From positions 687,477 to 751,476 of the forward strand of contig NZ_BMWT01000002.1 in the NCBI RefSeq assembly GCF_014651375.1: 64,000 nucleotides of DNA, read 5' to 3'. The DNA is from Tateyamaria omphalii (GTDB lineage Bacteria > Pseudomonadota > Alphaproteobacteria > Rhodobacterales > Rhodobacteraceae). The notes below the pieces were generated by a model, which worked only from the letters and a program-made list of their open reading frames with translations, searched no databases and had not been told where the DNA came from. This document shows, piece by piece, positions 57,131 to 64,000 of this stretch (position 1 is the first letter of the stretch; each line of letters begins with the position of its first letter). Position numbers and translations under genes: made by a program.

Positions 57131-57162
57131 AAAACACCGCCCTGCCCGAAGACAGGACGGCG
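57131..57162 (-). terminator. terminator between small lipoprotein gene and pccA
   Basis: Read on the minus strand, an imperfect stem with CCTG/CAGG core (57136-57144 with 57153-57161) is followed by TGTTTT. It follows the 67-aa lipoprotein gene. Confidence 0.5.
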
Positions 57163-57205
57163 TTCCGCGTGTGATCTGAAACCGCGCGCGCAGCGCGGGG
57201 AAAAC

Positions 57206-57409
57206 TTAACAGCGGCTGGGGTATCGGTCGCAATAAAGGATGTTTGCACCAGCACCGACGGCTGCACCGGCAACTGCGTTGCCACCAAGTACTGCACTTC
57301 CGACACCGCCCGCGGCGCCGCCGAACACAGCCTGCTCGCCGACCGTGTCGCCGCATGCCGCGAGCCCAAGGGCCGTTGCCGTCGCAAGAACAAGGGTTTT
57401 GATACACAT
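57206..57409 (-). CDS. small glycine-rich lipoprotein
   Basis: 67 residues. Lipobox LGLAAC with Cys 19, then a Gly/Ala-rich chain (GGAAGGVGSAVLGGNAVAGAAVGAGAN) resembling a glycine zipper that can insert in membranes, and a Cys-containing tail (YCDRYPSRC). It may be an outer-membrane or peptidoglycan-associated small lipoprotein. The ATG follows AAAGGAAGAT. Just upstream ACACC (57429-57433) faces GGTGT (57439-57443). Function unknown. Confidence 0.75.
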   Translation of the reverse strand: MCIKTLVLATATALGLAACGDTVGEQAVFGGAAGGVGSAVLGGNAVAGAAVGAGANILYCDRYPSRC

Positions 57410-57826
57410 ATCGATCTTCCTTTGTTTGACACCTTTTTGGTGTGGCAAACGACCAAAGGGATCAACAATTCCGGGATGGAAACGGAAGAATGCGCACCGC
57501 ATCGCCGAAATGCGCGCAGGATGGCACGAGGTTGCCGAAGACCGGATGCACTTGTTTTGTACTCGGCGGGGTCATGCGCCATTTTCGCGCGCCAAGGCAA
57601 AAAAAAGGTGGGCAGCATAATATCTTGCGACATTCGCTGCCCACCAGGGGAAGGGGTACGGAAATGGTACACGTCGCCGCAGATAACCTGGGGAAGCGGC
57701 TCCGTAGTTGTACGGTTGCATGCTTTTTCGCCGCGTAGAAAGAGCAAGGATCGCTCTGGGCGGAAATGAGCCGGGTTTCGCCCATAGCGGGAATCTGACG
57801 GCGGAAAAGCGCCGAAAGTTGCATGA
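57410..57826. other. gap of about 420 bases without a protein gene
   Basis: The open frames here overlap one another on both strands and have no ribosome sites. The region contains a strong minus-strand terminator (57599-57645) and a small inverted repeat before the lipoprotein gene. A small RNA of roughly 200 nt running from about 57826 to 57600 on the minus strand is possible. Confidence 0.35.
57599..57645 (-). terminator. strong minus-strand terminator
   Basis: GGTGGGCAGC (57607-57616) pairs with GCTGCCCACC (57636-57645), 19 bases apart; on the minus strand the stem is followed by TTTTTTTT. It lies about 180 bases after the 119-aa gene stop and may end that transcript or a small RNA. Confidence 0.75.
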
Positions 57827-58186
57827 TTACCCATCCCAATCCTCCCCGAACGCATCAGGAAAGGACGCACGTGCGAGACCTTCATCAATCTGTAAAAGTG
57901 CTTCATAATCAGCAGGATCGAAGGGATCTGTGGCAGGGATCACCTCGCGACCAAACAGCCAAGACAGCCGGCCTGCATCCAGATTGCCACGTTCGAACGG
58001 TTCACCCCCGAAATGCGTCCAGAGGGCGGCCATAAACGCCGCATCTGCCCGCCGATCAGCAGGCTTGCGATCGGCAAAACGCTCGCGCCGCTGCAGCGGC
58101 GTGACCCCCTTGGGGTTCGGGCGGCGGATTGTGAATTGAAAATCGGTGCCGGTCAGGCGACCTGGGAAACCGCGGTGTTTCAGCAT
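57827..58186 (-). CDS. conserved hypothetical protein in the pcc region
   Basis: 119 residues, soluble. Basic N-terminal half (FPGRLTGTDFQFTIRRPNPKGVTPLQRRERFADRKPADRRADAAF), acidic C-terminus (EVIPATDPFDPADYEALLQIDEGLARASFPDAFGEDWDG). No domain recognised. It lies between pccA and pccB on the same strand, which suggests a conserved association with propionyl-CoA carboxylase, but its role is unknown. Confidence 0.6.
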   Translation of the reverse strand: MLKHRGFPGRLTGTDFQFTIRRPNPKGVTPLQRRERFADRKPADRRADAAFMAALWTHFGGEPFERGNLDAGRLSWLFGREVIPATDPFDPADYEALLQIDEGLARASFPDAFGEDWDG

Positions 58187-58216
58187 ATGCTGTCCCCCGC
58201 GGCAAAGGGGGATGTC

Positions 58217-58240
58217 AGGGCGGGCTGAAACGCCCGCCCT
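58217..58240 (-). terminator. hairpin after the 48-aa lipoprotein gene
   Basis: AGGGCGGGC (58217-58225) pairs perfectly with GCCCGCCCT (58232-58240), six bases between them, just past the stop codon of the small lipoprotein gene. Confidence 0.55.
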
Positions 58241-58246
58241 GTGGAA

Positions 58247-58393
58247 TTACTTGAACTTGCCGGTGTGGACAGGCTCTTGGCTGATGGGCTCAGGCTCGAC
58301 AACCACGAAATCGTCGTCGTTGTTGTTGCGGCCGCAGGCTGCAACCAGAACCATGAGGCTAACCATGCCCAAAACTTTGATGCTCTTCGACAT
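58247..58393 (-). CDS. 48-residue small lipoprotein
   Basis: A complete short frame: MSKSIKVLGMVSLMVLVAAC, then an Asn/Asp-rich linker and a tail of Pro, Glu and Val (FVVVEPEPISQEPVHTGKFK). The lipobox VAAC gives Cys 20, so the mature lipoprotein is about 28 residues. GGAGAGAC precedes the ATG. It is below the usual length cut-off of gene callers. The acidic, disordered tail suggests a small outer-membrane or peptidoglycan-linked role. Function unknown. Confidence 0.78.
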   Translation of the reverse strand: MSKSIKVLGMVSLMVLVAACGRNNNDDDFVVVEPEPISQEPVHTGKFK

Positions 58394-58571
58394 CTGTCTC
58401 TCCTGTAGTCAACTTCCAGGCACGCGAAAAGACGCACCCGATGCGAGGTAAGGCGGTCTTGGGGACCGCTCATTTCGCCTATACGTGATTTTCCGGGGGA
58501 AAGATATGGGCCCACACAGGCTTGCGCGGGTTGTGGCCTCAATGCCTCATATGCAAAAAACCGCCTGCGCA

Positions 58572-58964
58572 TCAAAACGCCTCCCAAACACAACCGTTTG
58601 TCTCTGGCCGGAACGCCTCGAAGAACTGTGTTGCCTCTGGATCAGACGTCCCAAACGGCACGGGACGGTCCATCAGAGAAATCACCACGACATCCACAGC
58701 CAATTCGAAATCAATGATGTAGGTCAGTGCAAAACCGTCGCACAAAGCCTGAAAATCACCTTCGGCCTCCGCATAGCTGATTGTGCCTGCACCCTTGGCA
58801 ATTTCAGGCGCAATAAACCGGAAACGGACCCAGCTTTCAGTTCCAACGGCATCCAAAAGCACCTCGGACAATGACACCGGTTGGCCCGATGGAACCTCTT
58901 GGGCAATCGCGCATGTTGCAGACAGACAGAAAACGGATACGCAGCCCCGGACCCATCCCCGCAT
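58572..58964 (-). CDS. DUF6497-like exported protein
   Basis: 130 residues from the ATG at 58964, with a signal peptide (MRGWVRGCVSVFCLSATCAI then AQ). The mature part PSGQPVSLSEVLLDAVGTESWVRFRFIAPEIAKG...DFQALCDGFALTYIIDFELAVDVVVISLMDRPVPFGTSDPEATQFFEAFRPETNGCVWEAF fits the DUF6497 pattern common in Rhodobacteraceae. Two Cys may pair. GC-rich inverted repeats surround the start codon and make the start uncertain. Confidence 0.75.
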   Translation of the reverse strand: MRGWVRGCVSVFCLSATCAIAQEVPSGQPVSLSEVLLDAVGTESWVRFRFIAPEIAKGAGTISYAEAEGDFQALCDGFALTYIIDFELAVDVVVISLMDRPVPFGTSDPEATQFFEAFRPETNGCVWEAF

Positions 58965-58977
58965 GCGGGTCCGGGCT
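58943..58977. repeat. GC-rich inverted repeat at the DUF6497 start
   Basis: AGCCCCGGACCC (58943-58954) pairs with GGGTCCGGGCT (58967-58977) with one bulged base; inside it lies the perfect 12-base palindrome CCCGCATGCGGG (58958-58969), which contains the start codon of the minus-strand gene. It may be a dispersed repeat or a translation-control hairpin. Confidence 0.45.
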
Positions 58978-59056
58978 CCTCCCTCCGGGGCTGCTGTGCG
59001 TGCGGTGATAACCCGTCGCACTGTGCTATTCGGCGAAGTATGCAGCCGTTCGCGCA

Positions 59057-59779
59057 TCATCGTGCATCTTCTTCTTGCGTTGTAAAGTCTGCAGGAGACG
59101 TGATTTCAATCAGTTCAAGGTCGTCCGAGTGCCGAACTTCCCGGTGCACGATGCCCGGCGGCTGCAATACACAAGAGCCCGCGCGCAGCACATGCTCACC
59201 CTGCCCTTCATATTCAAAGACAACCCAGCCTTGGGTGACATAGACCATCTGGAAGTCCAGTTCATGACTGTGCCACGTGCCCGGACTTTCCTTGCCCGGC
59301 ACAGCGCGAATGACATGCGCGCCATAGGCACCCTTCGTCGCCTCGGCGATACCAAGCTGACGATATTCAAAGAACGGGCGCAGCCCTGCGCCTTCGAACG
59401 CACGGCTGTCGGCATGGCTGATGGTGAACGCCTGGTTTTCAAATACAGATCTCGCGCCTTTTCGACGCCAATGCTCCCGCACCAAAACCATTTCGACAAC
59501 TTCGGTTGGATCCAAGTCCTTTCGAGTTTCGATCAAGTCTGATGCGATTTCATGATCTCTAAGTTTCCAAAAGCCTTCTTCAACTTTTGCAAATAGATCT
59601 TTCTTTAACTCACCGCCCGCGTCAGAGGAGTTTTCGTAGATGCGACCCCGAATGCCTGCGCGCCACGTCTTGGGCAACTCTACGTCAACCGTTTTTTCAA
59701 AGTAAGCGTAGACATCAGGCAACCTTGCTGCACCGCCCAGCTTCCTAAAAACATCAACGACCTGTTCAACCCTTTTCAT
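59057..59779 (-). CDS. winged-helix-like domain fused to cupin, unusual
   Basis: 240 residues. Residues 1-115 (KRVEQVVDVFRKLGGAARLPDVYAYFEKTVDVELPKTWRAGIRGRIYENSSDAGG...KVEEGFWKLRDHEI) resemble the winged-helix module found in restriction-associated proteins and are AT-richer than the rest. Residues about 118-240 are a cupin: ISHADSRAFEGAGLRPFFEYRQLGI, GTWHSHELDFQMVYVTQGWVVFEYEGQGEH (HSHE metal ligands), VLQPPGIVHREVRHSDDLELIEI. A stand-alone cupin of this type is common beside pccB, so the front part looks inserted. The start ATG overlaps the preceding stop (ATGA). Confidence 0.75.
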   Translation of the reverse strand: MKRVEQVVDVFRKLGGAARLPDVYAYFEKTVDVELPKTWRAGIRGRIYENSSDAGGELKKDLFAKVEEGFWKLRDHEIASDLIETRKDLDPTEVVEMVLVREHWRRKGARSVFENQAFTISHADSRAFEGAGLRPFFEYRQLGIAEATKGAYGAHVIRAVPGKESPGTWHSHELDFQMVYVTQGWVVFEYEGQGEHVLRAGSCVLQPPGIVHREVRHSDDLELIEITSPADFTTQEEDAR

Positions 59780-60129
59780 TGCGACCATTGCCCTGTCATA
59801 CGAGCAGCATTGACCCATCTGGCACGATTGCGTCGGCTGTTAAGCACATCTTCAGCGGTCGCGACCATTGCCTCAGTAACCGGCCCTAAAACACGCCCAC
59901 CTGCCATCACGTGCCAACATTCGGCAATCCACTCCAAGCGCACAACGGGCGAAAACCCCCGCAGCGTCTGAAGCGCGCGCCACAGATCTTGCCGGATCTG
60001 ATGCGCCAGACGCAGAGCTTGACCGCCCGGCAGCACCGTATACACCACGAAATCAAAACGTGGTGGCAGGTGACGACAGAGAGTCAACCCGGTGTCATCC
60101 TTCAGGATATGCCAACCAGACCGAGACAT
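59776..60129 (-). CDS. conserved hypothetical protein downstream of pccB
   Basis: 117 residues from [21 protein letters not shown], which begins inside the pccB stop (TGATG). Soluble, with RLAHQIRQDLWRALQTLRGFSPVVRLEWIAECWHVMAGGRVLG and a basic tail (NSRRNRARWVNAARMTGQWSQ). No domain recognised. Tight coupling suggests a role linked to propionyl-CoA carboxylase. The cupin gene starts within its stop. Confidence 0.65.
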   Translation of the reverse strand: MSRSGWHILKDDTGLTLCRHLPPRFDFVVYTVLPGGQALRLAHQIRQDLWRALQTLRGFSPVVRLEWIAECWHVMAGGRVLGPVTEAMVATAEDVLNSRRNRARWVNAARMTGQWSQ

Positions 60130-61661
60130 CAGAGCGGGATGTTGTCGTGTTTCTTCCACGGCATCGGCGTCTTCTTGTTGCGCAGCGATGCAAAGGCGCG
60201 GCTGACCCGCTTTCGGGTGCTACGCGGTTGGATCACCTCGTCGATGAACCCGCGTTCTGCAGCCACAAACGGATTGGCGAACCGGTCCTCGTAATCAGCC
60301 GTATGCTGCGCAATCTTGTCGGCATCCCCCAGATCGGCCCGGTGAATGATCTCGGTCGCACCTTTTGCGCCCATCACCGCAATCTCGGCCGTTGGCCAAG
60401 CATAGTTGAAGTCAGCCCGCAAATGCTTGGACGCCATCACAACATATGCGCCGCCATAAGCCTTGCGTGTGATGACTGTGACCTTAGGTACCGTCGCCTC
60501 GCCATAGGCAAAGAGCAGTTTCGCGCCGTGTTTGATCACGCCGCCATATTCTTGCGTTGTGCCGGGCAGGAAGCCGGGCACGTCAATCAGGGTCAGGATT
60601 GGAATATCAAAGCAATCGCAGAAGCGAACAAAGCGGGCCGCCTTGCGGGCGCTGTCGATGTCCAGCACGCCCGCCAACACCATCGGCTGGTTCGCAACCA
60701 CGCCAACGGTGCGACCTTCAAGGCGAATGAAGCCGGTGATGATGTTCTTGGCGAACTCTTCCTGCAGCTCGTAAAAATCGCCCTCGTCAGCCATCTTCAC
60801 GATCAACTCTTTCATGTCGTAGGGCATGTTCGGATTGTCTGGCACCAAAGTGTCCAGACTGCTTTCAATCCGGTCAGGCTCATCAAAGAACGGACGAACA
60901 GGTGGCTTTTCGCGGTTGTTCAGCGGCAGGAAGTCCACGAGGCGACGCACCTCGGCCAGCGCCTCAACATCATTGTCGAATGCAGCATCAGCAACCGATG
61001 ATTTCTTGGTGTGGGTCGATGCCCCACCCAACTCTTCCGCCGTGACCTGTTCGTTGGTCACGGTCTTGACAACATCTGGGCCCGTCACGAACATGTAAGA
61101 GCTGTCTTTGACCATGAAGATAAAGTCGGTCATCGCCGGAGAATACACCGCACCACCCGCACACGGACCCATGATCACGCTGATCTGCGGCACCACGCCC
61201 GAGGCCATGATGTTGCGCTGGAAAACCTCACCATACCCTGCAAGGCTGTCGACACCCTCCTGAATACGCGCGCCACCGGAGTCGTTGATACCGATGACGG
61301 GTGCACCGTTCTCAACCGCCTTGTCCATGATCTTGCAGATCTTGGCCGCATGGGTCGCAGAGACCGAACCGCCCAGAACGGTGAAGTCTTGCGAAAAGAC
61401 ATAGACCTGCCGCCCGTTGATGGTGCCCCACCCGGTCACGACACCGTCGCCCGCGGGTTTCTGTTTCTCCATGCCGAAATCGGTGCAACGGTGGCTGACA
61501 AACATGTCGAACTCTTCGAAAGAGCCTTCATCCAGCAACAGATCAATCCGCTCGCGTGCGGTGAGCTTGCCACGCCCATGCTGCGCATCGATGCGCTTTT
61601 GTCCGCCACCCAGACGCGCATCTACACGCCGTGCTTCCAATTCGGTCAGAATATCTTTCAT
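60129..61661 (-). CDS. pccB: propionyl-CoA carboxylase beta subunit (carboxyltransferase)
   Basis: 510 residues, normal length. Carboxyltransferase motifs: [122 protein letters not shown] and [45 protein letters not shown]. It carboxylates propionyl-CoA with biotin on PccA. The ATG at 61661 is conserved; the open frame before it is not coding. Its promoter region carries repeated GCAAA boxes (61732-61779). Confidence 0.97.
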   Translation of the reverse strand: MKDILTELEARRVDARLGGGQKRIDAQHGRGKLTARERIDLLLDEGSFEEFDMFVSHRCTDFGMEKQKPAGDGVVTGWGTINGRQVYVFSQDFTVLGGSVSATHAAKICKIMDKAVENGAPVIGINDSGGARIQEGVDSLAGYGEVFQRNIMASGVVPQISVIMGPCAGGAVYSPAMTDFIFMVKDSSYMFVTGPDVVKTVTNEQVTAEELGGASTHTKKSSVADAAFDNDVEALAEVRRLVDFLPLNNREKPPVRPFFDEPDRIESSLDTLVPDNPNMPYDMKELIVKMADEGDFYELQEEFAKNIITGFIRLEGRTVGVVANQPMVLAGVLDIDSARKAARFVRFCDCFDIPILTLIDVPGFLPGTTQEYGGVIKHGAKLLFAYGEATVPKVTVITRKAYGGAYVVMASKHLRADFNYAWPTAEIAVMGAKGATEIIHRADLGDADKIAQHTADYEDRFANPFVAAERGFIDEVIQPRSTRKRVSRAFASLRNKKTPMPWKKHDNIPL

Positions 61662-61731
61662 GCTGTCCCCGCTGGTGATTTCTGGCCTTATACAAGCGCA
61701 GCAGCACATGGTTGAAGCGACTTTCGGCATA

Positions 61732-61779
61732 TTTGCAAACTTTTCGCAACTCACAAGTTGCAAATTGCAAATCCGCAAA
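61732..61779. promoter_or_regulatory. cluster of TTTGCAAA-like boxes, candidate PccR sites
   Basis: Between pccB and the divergent transporter lie TTTGCAAA (61732-61739), TTCGCAAC (61743-61750), GTTGCAAATTGCAAA (61757-61771) and CCGCAAA (61773-61779). PccR/ScfR-type regulators bind TTTGCAAA-type repeats in related bacteria; the neighbour at 63125 is such a regulator. Binding here is inferred, and the same boxes may also control the transporter. Confidence 0.7.
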
Positions 61780-61841
61780 TCACAGCACCCTGTGCACAGC
61801 TGCACTGGACAGTTCACTTTTGCACGCATACCTCAGCAATC

Positions 61842-63059
61842 ATGCAAGCGCCGCACCAGGTCCGCTTTCTGGACCGCACAACCCCGCCTCATATCGCAAC
61901 GCTGATCCTGCTGGCCGGGGTCTCGGCCATGGTCATGAACATGTTCCTGCCCAGCTTGCCAAATATGACGGAGTATTTCGACACCGAGTATCGCCTCATG
62001 CAGCTGTCGGTCGCACTGTATCTTGCCGTGTCTGCGGTCATGCAAACGATCATTGGACCAGTCTCGGACAATCTCGGACGGCGCAAGGTGCTGATGTGGG
62101 GCATCGGGCTGTTCATGCTGGCAACGCTTGGCTGCATTTATGCTCCGAATGCCGAAGTCTTCCTGTTCTTCCGCATGTGTCAGGCCATCATTGCCGTCGC
62201 CATGGTGCTGAGCCGTGCCATCATCCGCGACCTCTACGATCAGGATCACTCAGCCTCGATGATTGGCTATGTGACGATGGGGATGGCGGTGGTTCCTATG
62301 ATTTCCCCCGGCATTGGCGGCGTATTGGACGAGGCCTTCGGGTGGAAATCAGTCTTCTGGTTTTTCTTCCTGACCGGTGCGTTGCTGCTGTGGCTCGTGC
62401 ACCAGGATGTCGGCGAAACGGCACAACCCTCCTCCAAATCCCTCATGGGCCAATTCAAGGAGTACCCCGAACTGCTGCGCTCACCGCGCTTCTGGGGCTA
62501 TTCGCTGGCTGCAGCCTTCTGCTCGGGATCATTCTTTGCCTATCTGGGAGGAGCCCCCTTTGTCGGGACCGAGGTGTTCGGCATGTCGCCCGCAACGCTG
62601 GGTTTCTTTTTTGGCGCTCCTGCCATCGGATACTTTGTCGGCAACGGGCTTAGCGGTCGGTTTGCCACACGGTTCGGTGTGAATCGACTGGTCCTTTGGG
62701 GGACGGTGGCTAACGCGATAGGCACATTCCTGTCACTGGCCATTTTCCTCGCGGGCGCGGGCACGCCCGTGTCTTTCTTCGGGATGATGACCTTTGTCGG
62801 CCTCGGCAACGGCCTGGTGATCCCCAACGCGACCGCCGGCATGCTCTCGGTTCGGCCTCACCTCGCCGGAACAGCATCAGGTCTGGGCGGGGCGATCATG
62901 ATCGGTGGCGGCGCCGCGCTGTCTGCACTTGCGGGCTTCCTTCTGACGCCCGAAACCGGCGCATACCCGTTGCTCTACATCATGTGCATCACCGGCGTCT
63001 GCGCGTTGATCGCCATCGGCGCGGTTTACCGTCGTGAGCGTCGCATGGCCCACGCATAG
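61842..63059 (+). CDS. Bcr/CflA family multidrug exporter (MFS)
   Basis: 405 residues, twelve membrane segments. Family features: MVMNMFLPSLPNMTEYFDTEYRLMQLSVALYLAVSAVMQTIIGPVSDNLGRRKVLMWGIGLFMLATLGC, with the MFS loop GPVSDNLGRRKV, then MCQAIIAVAMVLSRAIIRDLY. It exports small hydrophobic compounds by proton antiport; natural substrate unknown. I start at the ATG at 61842; the open frame to 61758 runs through the regulatory boxes. Divergent from pccB. Confidence 0.9.
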   Translation: MQAPHQVRFLDRTTPPHIATLILLAGVSAMVMNMFLPSLPNMTEYFDTEYRLMQLSVALYLAVSAVMQTIIGPVSDNLGRRKVLMWGIGLFMLATLGCIYAPNAEVFLFFRMCQAIIAVAMVLSRAIIRDLYDQDHSASMIGYVTMGMAVVPMISPGIGGVLDEAFGWKSVFWFFFLTGALLLWLVHQDVGETAQPSSKSLMGQFKEYPELLRSPRFWGYSLAAAFCSGSFFAYLGGAPFVGTEVFGMSPATLGFFFGAPAIGYFVGNGLSGRFATRFGVNRLVLWGTVANAIGTFLSLAIFLAGAGTPVSFFGMMTFVGLGNGLVIPNATAGMLSVRPHLAGTASGLGGAIMIGGGAALSALAGFLLTPETGAYPLLYIMCITGVCALIAIGAVYRRERRMAHA

Positions 63060-63075
63060 TGGTTGCGTCGGGCGC

Positions 63076-63115
63076 TTTGCAAAACTAGCCTGCGCTCACT
63101 GCAAAACTGCAAAAC
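63076..63115 (+). promoter_or_regulatory. GCAAA boxes upstream of pccR, candidate autoregulatory site
   Basis: TTTGCAAA (63076-63083), CTGCAAAAC (63099-63107) and CTGCAAAAC (63107-63115) lie 10-49 bases before the ATG at 63125. They match the boxes before pccB, so autoregulation by the encoded protein is likely. Confidence 0.65.
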
Positions 63116-63124
63116 GGACGCATC

Positions 63125-64000
63125 ATGGCCGCCCCAAAACTCTATGCCGGAGCAAAGCTGCGCGAGGTGCGCACGCGCGTCGGCCTCACGCAAAAAGATT
63201 TCGCCAGCAAGCTGGGCGTGTCCCTGCCCTATCTGAACCAGATGGAGAACAACAACCGGCCGGTCAGCACAACAGTCCTGCTGAACCTCGCGCAGGAGTT
63301 TGGGCTGGATGTGACCGAACTCAGCTCGGGCGATGGCGAGCGGTTGGTGTCAGACATGCGCGAGGCCTTGGCCGACCCTGTCTTTTCCGGAGACATACCG
63401 CCCCTCGCCGACCTTAGACTGGCGGCTTCCAACGCCCCAGCGCTGGCGCACGCCTTCCTCGACCTGCACCGCGCCTACCGCCAAACGCATGAACGCCTTG
63501 CCTCACTCGACGAAGCACTTGGCCGCGAAGACGCACGCGCCCGCCCCTCTCCTTGGGAAGAAGTGCGCGATTTCTTCCACTACTGTGACAACTATATCGA
63601 CGCAGTCGACCGCGCGGCTGAACATTTCGCTAGCACGGATGGGAAACATCACAACATCAGGCAAGTCGCCATCACCGCCCTTTCAGATATGGGGGCCAAT
63701 GTCGCCTTTGAAGGCACTGACACGCTGCGCCACTACGATACCGACAGCAAAACCCTGACCCTTTCTGACCGGGCCAACCAGGAAACTCAAACCTTCCAGA
63801 TGCTGCTACAAATCGCCCTGCTGCAACAGGACAAACTGCTGGAAGCAACACTCGACTTCGCTCGTTTCCAGACTGACGAAGCCCGCTCCATCGCCAAGAT
63901 CGGACTCGCCAATTACTTCGCGGGTGCCGCTCTCATGCCCTACAGCCGCTTCCTGCAAGCGGCACAGGAGACACGGCACGATCTTGAGCAACTTGCGACA
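63125..64000 (+). CDS. pccR: PccR/ScfR-type regulator of propionyl-CoA metabolism (partial, 3' end outside window)
   Basis: 292 residues visible, still open at base 64000. Residues about 9-65 are an XRE helix-turn-helix (LREVRTRVGLTQKDFASKLGVSLPYLNQMENNNRPVSTTVLLNLAQEF). The rest carries the DUF2083/short-chain acyl-CoA regulator features (SDMREALADPVFSG, AFLDLHRAYRQTHERLASLDEALG, FETQTFQMLLQIALLQQ, ARSIAKIGLANYFAGAALMPYSRFLQAAQETRHDLEQLA). PccR controls propionyl-CoA carboxylase in Rhodobacter sphaeroides; the same role fits here because matching boxes precede pccB and this gene. Confidence 0.88.
   Translation, partial: MAAPKLYAGAKLREVRTRVGLTQKDFASKLGVSLPYLNQMENNNRPVSTTVLLNLAQEFGLDVTELSSGDGERLVSDMREALADPVFSGDIPPLADLRLAASNAPALAHAFLDLHRAYRQTHERLASLDEALGREDARARPSPWEEVRDFFHYCDNYIDAVDRAAEHFASTDGKHHNIRQVAITALSDMGANVAFEGTDTLRHYDTDSKTLTLSDRANQETQTFQMLLQIALLQQDKLLEATLDFARFQTDEARSIAKIGLANYFAGAALMPYSRFLQAAQETRHDLEQLAT

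Noticed and set aside
57462-57839. 125-codon minus-strand frame in the gap near pccA
   Set aside because: It runs through the strong terminator stem and has no protein-like pattern or ribosome site.

Overview
The window reads as chromosomal DNA of a marine alphaproteobacterium of the Rhodobacteraceae (Roseobacter group). I infer this from gene content: HdaA, the short prolyl-tRNA synthetase, SdhE, ThyX, DUF1194 and DUF6497 proteins, an ArsR-AHSA1 fusion regulator, and a propionyl-CoA carboxylase/methylmalonyl-CoA mutase cluster with a PccR-type regulator and TTTGCAAA-like boxes. No rRNA, tRNA, CRISPR array, insertion sequence, prophage or replication origin was recognised. Genes are tightly packed, with many 1-8 base overlaps. 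A few AT-richer genes (353-aa ORF at 13464, coiled-coil ORF at 33540, the front part of the gene at 59057) stand out as possible transfers.

Layout. 1-5022: a cut-off LysM/solute-binding protein; a four-gene minus-strand unit (two alpha/beta hydrolases, a VOC protein, an M15-like protein) divergent from an ArsR-AHSA1 regulator and a MAPEG membrane protein, with a palindrome-rich intergenic region. 5027-8109: several hairpins, a GNAT acetyltransferase, a small conserved protein and thrS. 8301-10878: a bufferin-type RiPP operon (DUF2282 precursor, MNIO/DUF692 enzyme, DUF2063 partner, DoxX protein), probably for copper protection. 10875-13011: ArsC-like protein, cold-shock protein, small secreted proteins, DksA/TraR-type zinc finger. 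13464-15420: an unrecognised ORF and thyX. 15628-17885: a barrel lipoprotein followed by a Slam-type outer-membrane protein, a probable surface-lipoprotein export pair. 17910-22757: gloA, two tandem DUF1194 VWA proteins, MarR-type regulator, sdhE, XRE regulator, aspartate aminotransferase.

22923-31380: an RTX calcium-binding protein, MATE exporter, DUF1007 plus NicO/RcnA-type metal exporter genes, three hydrolases and a secreted protein. 31555-39754: parE, a membrane coiled-coil protein, a 26-aa membrane protein too short for normal gene calling, a HELTH-motif lipoprotein, a YdcZ-like permease, an Ldh-family dehydrogenase, and lolD/lolC of lipoprotein sorting. 39751-47980: serine hydrolase, proS, AI-2E family permease, hdaA, and a polyphosphate pair ppk1-ppx. 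47977-51158: small secreted protein, EEP-family nuclease/phosphatase, TerB-DnaJ protein, GNAT and VOC proteins.

51317-64000: the propionate region. Propionyl-CoA carboxylase (pccA, pccB) makes methylmalonyl-CoA and the B12-dependent mutase (51317) turns it into succinyl-CoA. Between these genes sit a sulfotransferase-like gene, a DUF4174 gene, two very small lipoproteins, a DUF6497 protein, an unusual winged-helix-like/cupin fusion and two uncharacterised proteins. A Bcr/CflA-type exporter is divergent from pccB, and the PccR-type regulator, cut by the right edge, follows it. GCAAA-rich boxes lie upstream of both pccB and pccR, which suggests control by PccR. All coordinates and motifs were read by eye; no alignment, signal-peptide or structure program was run.
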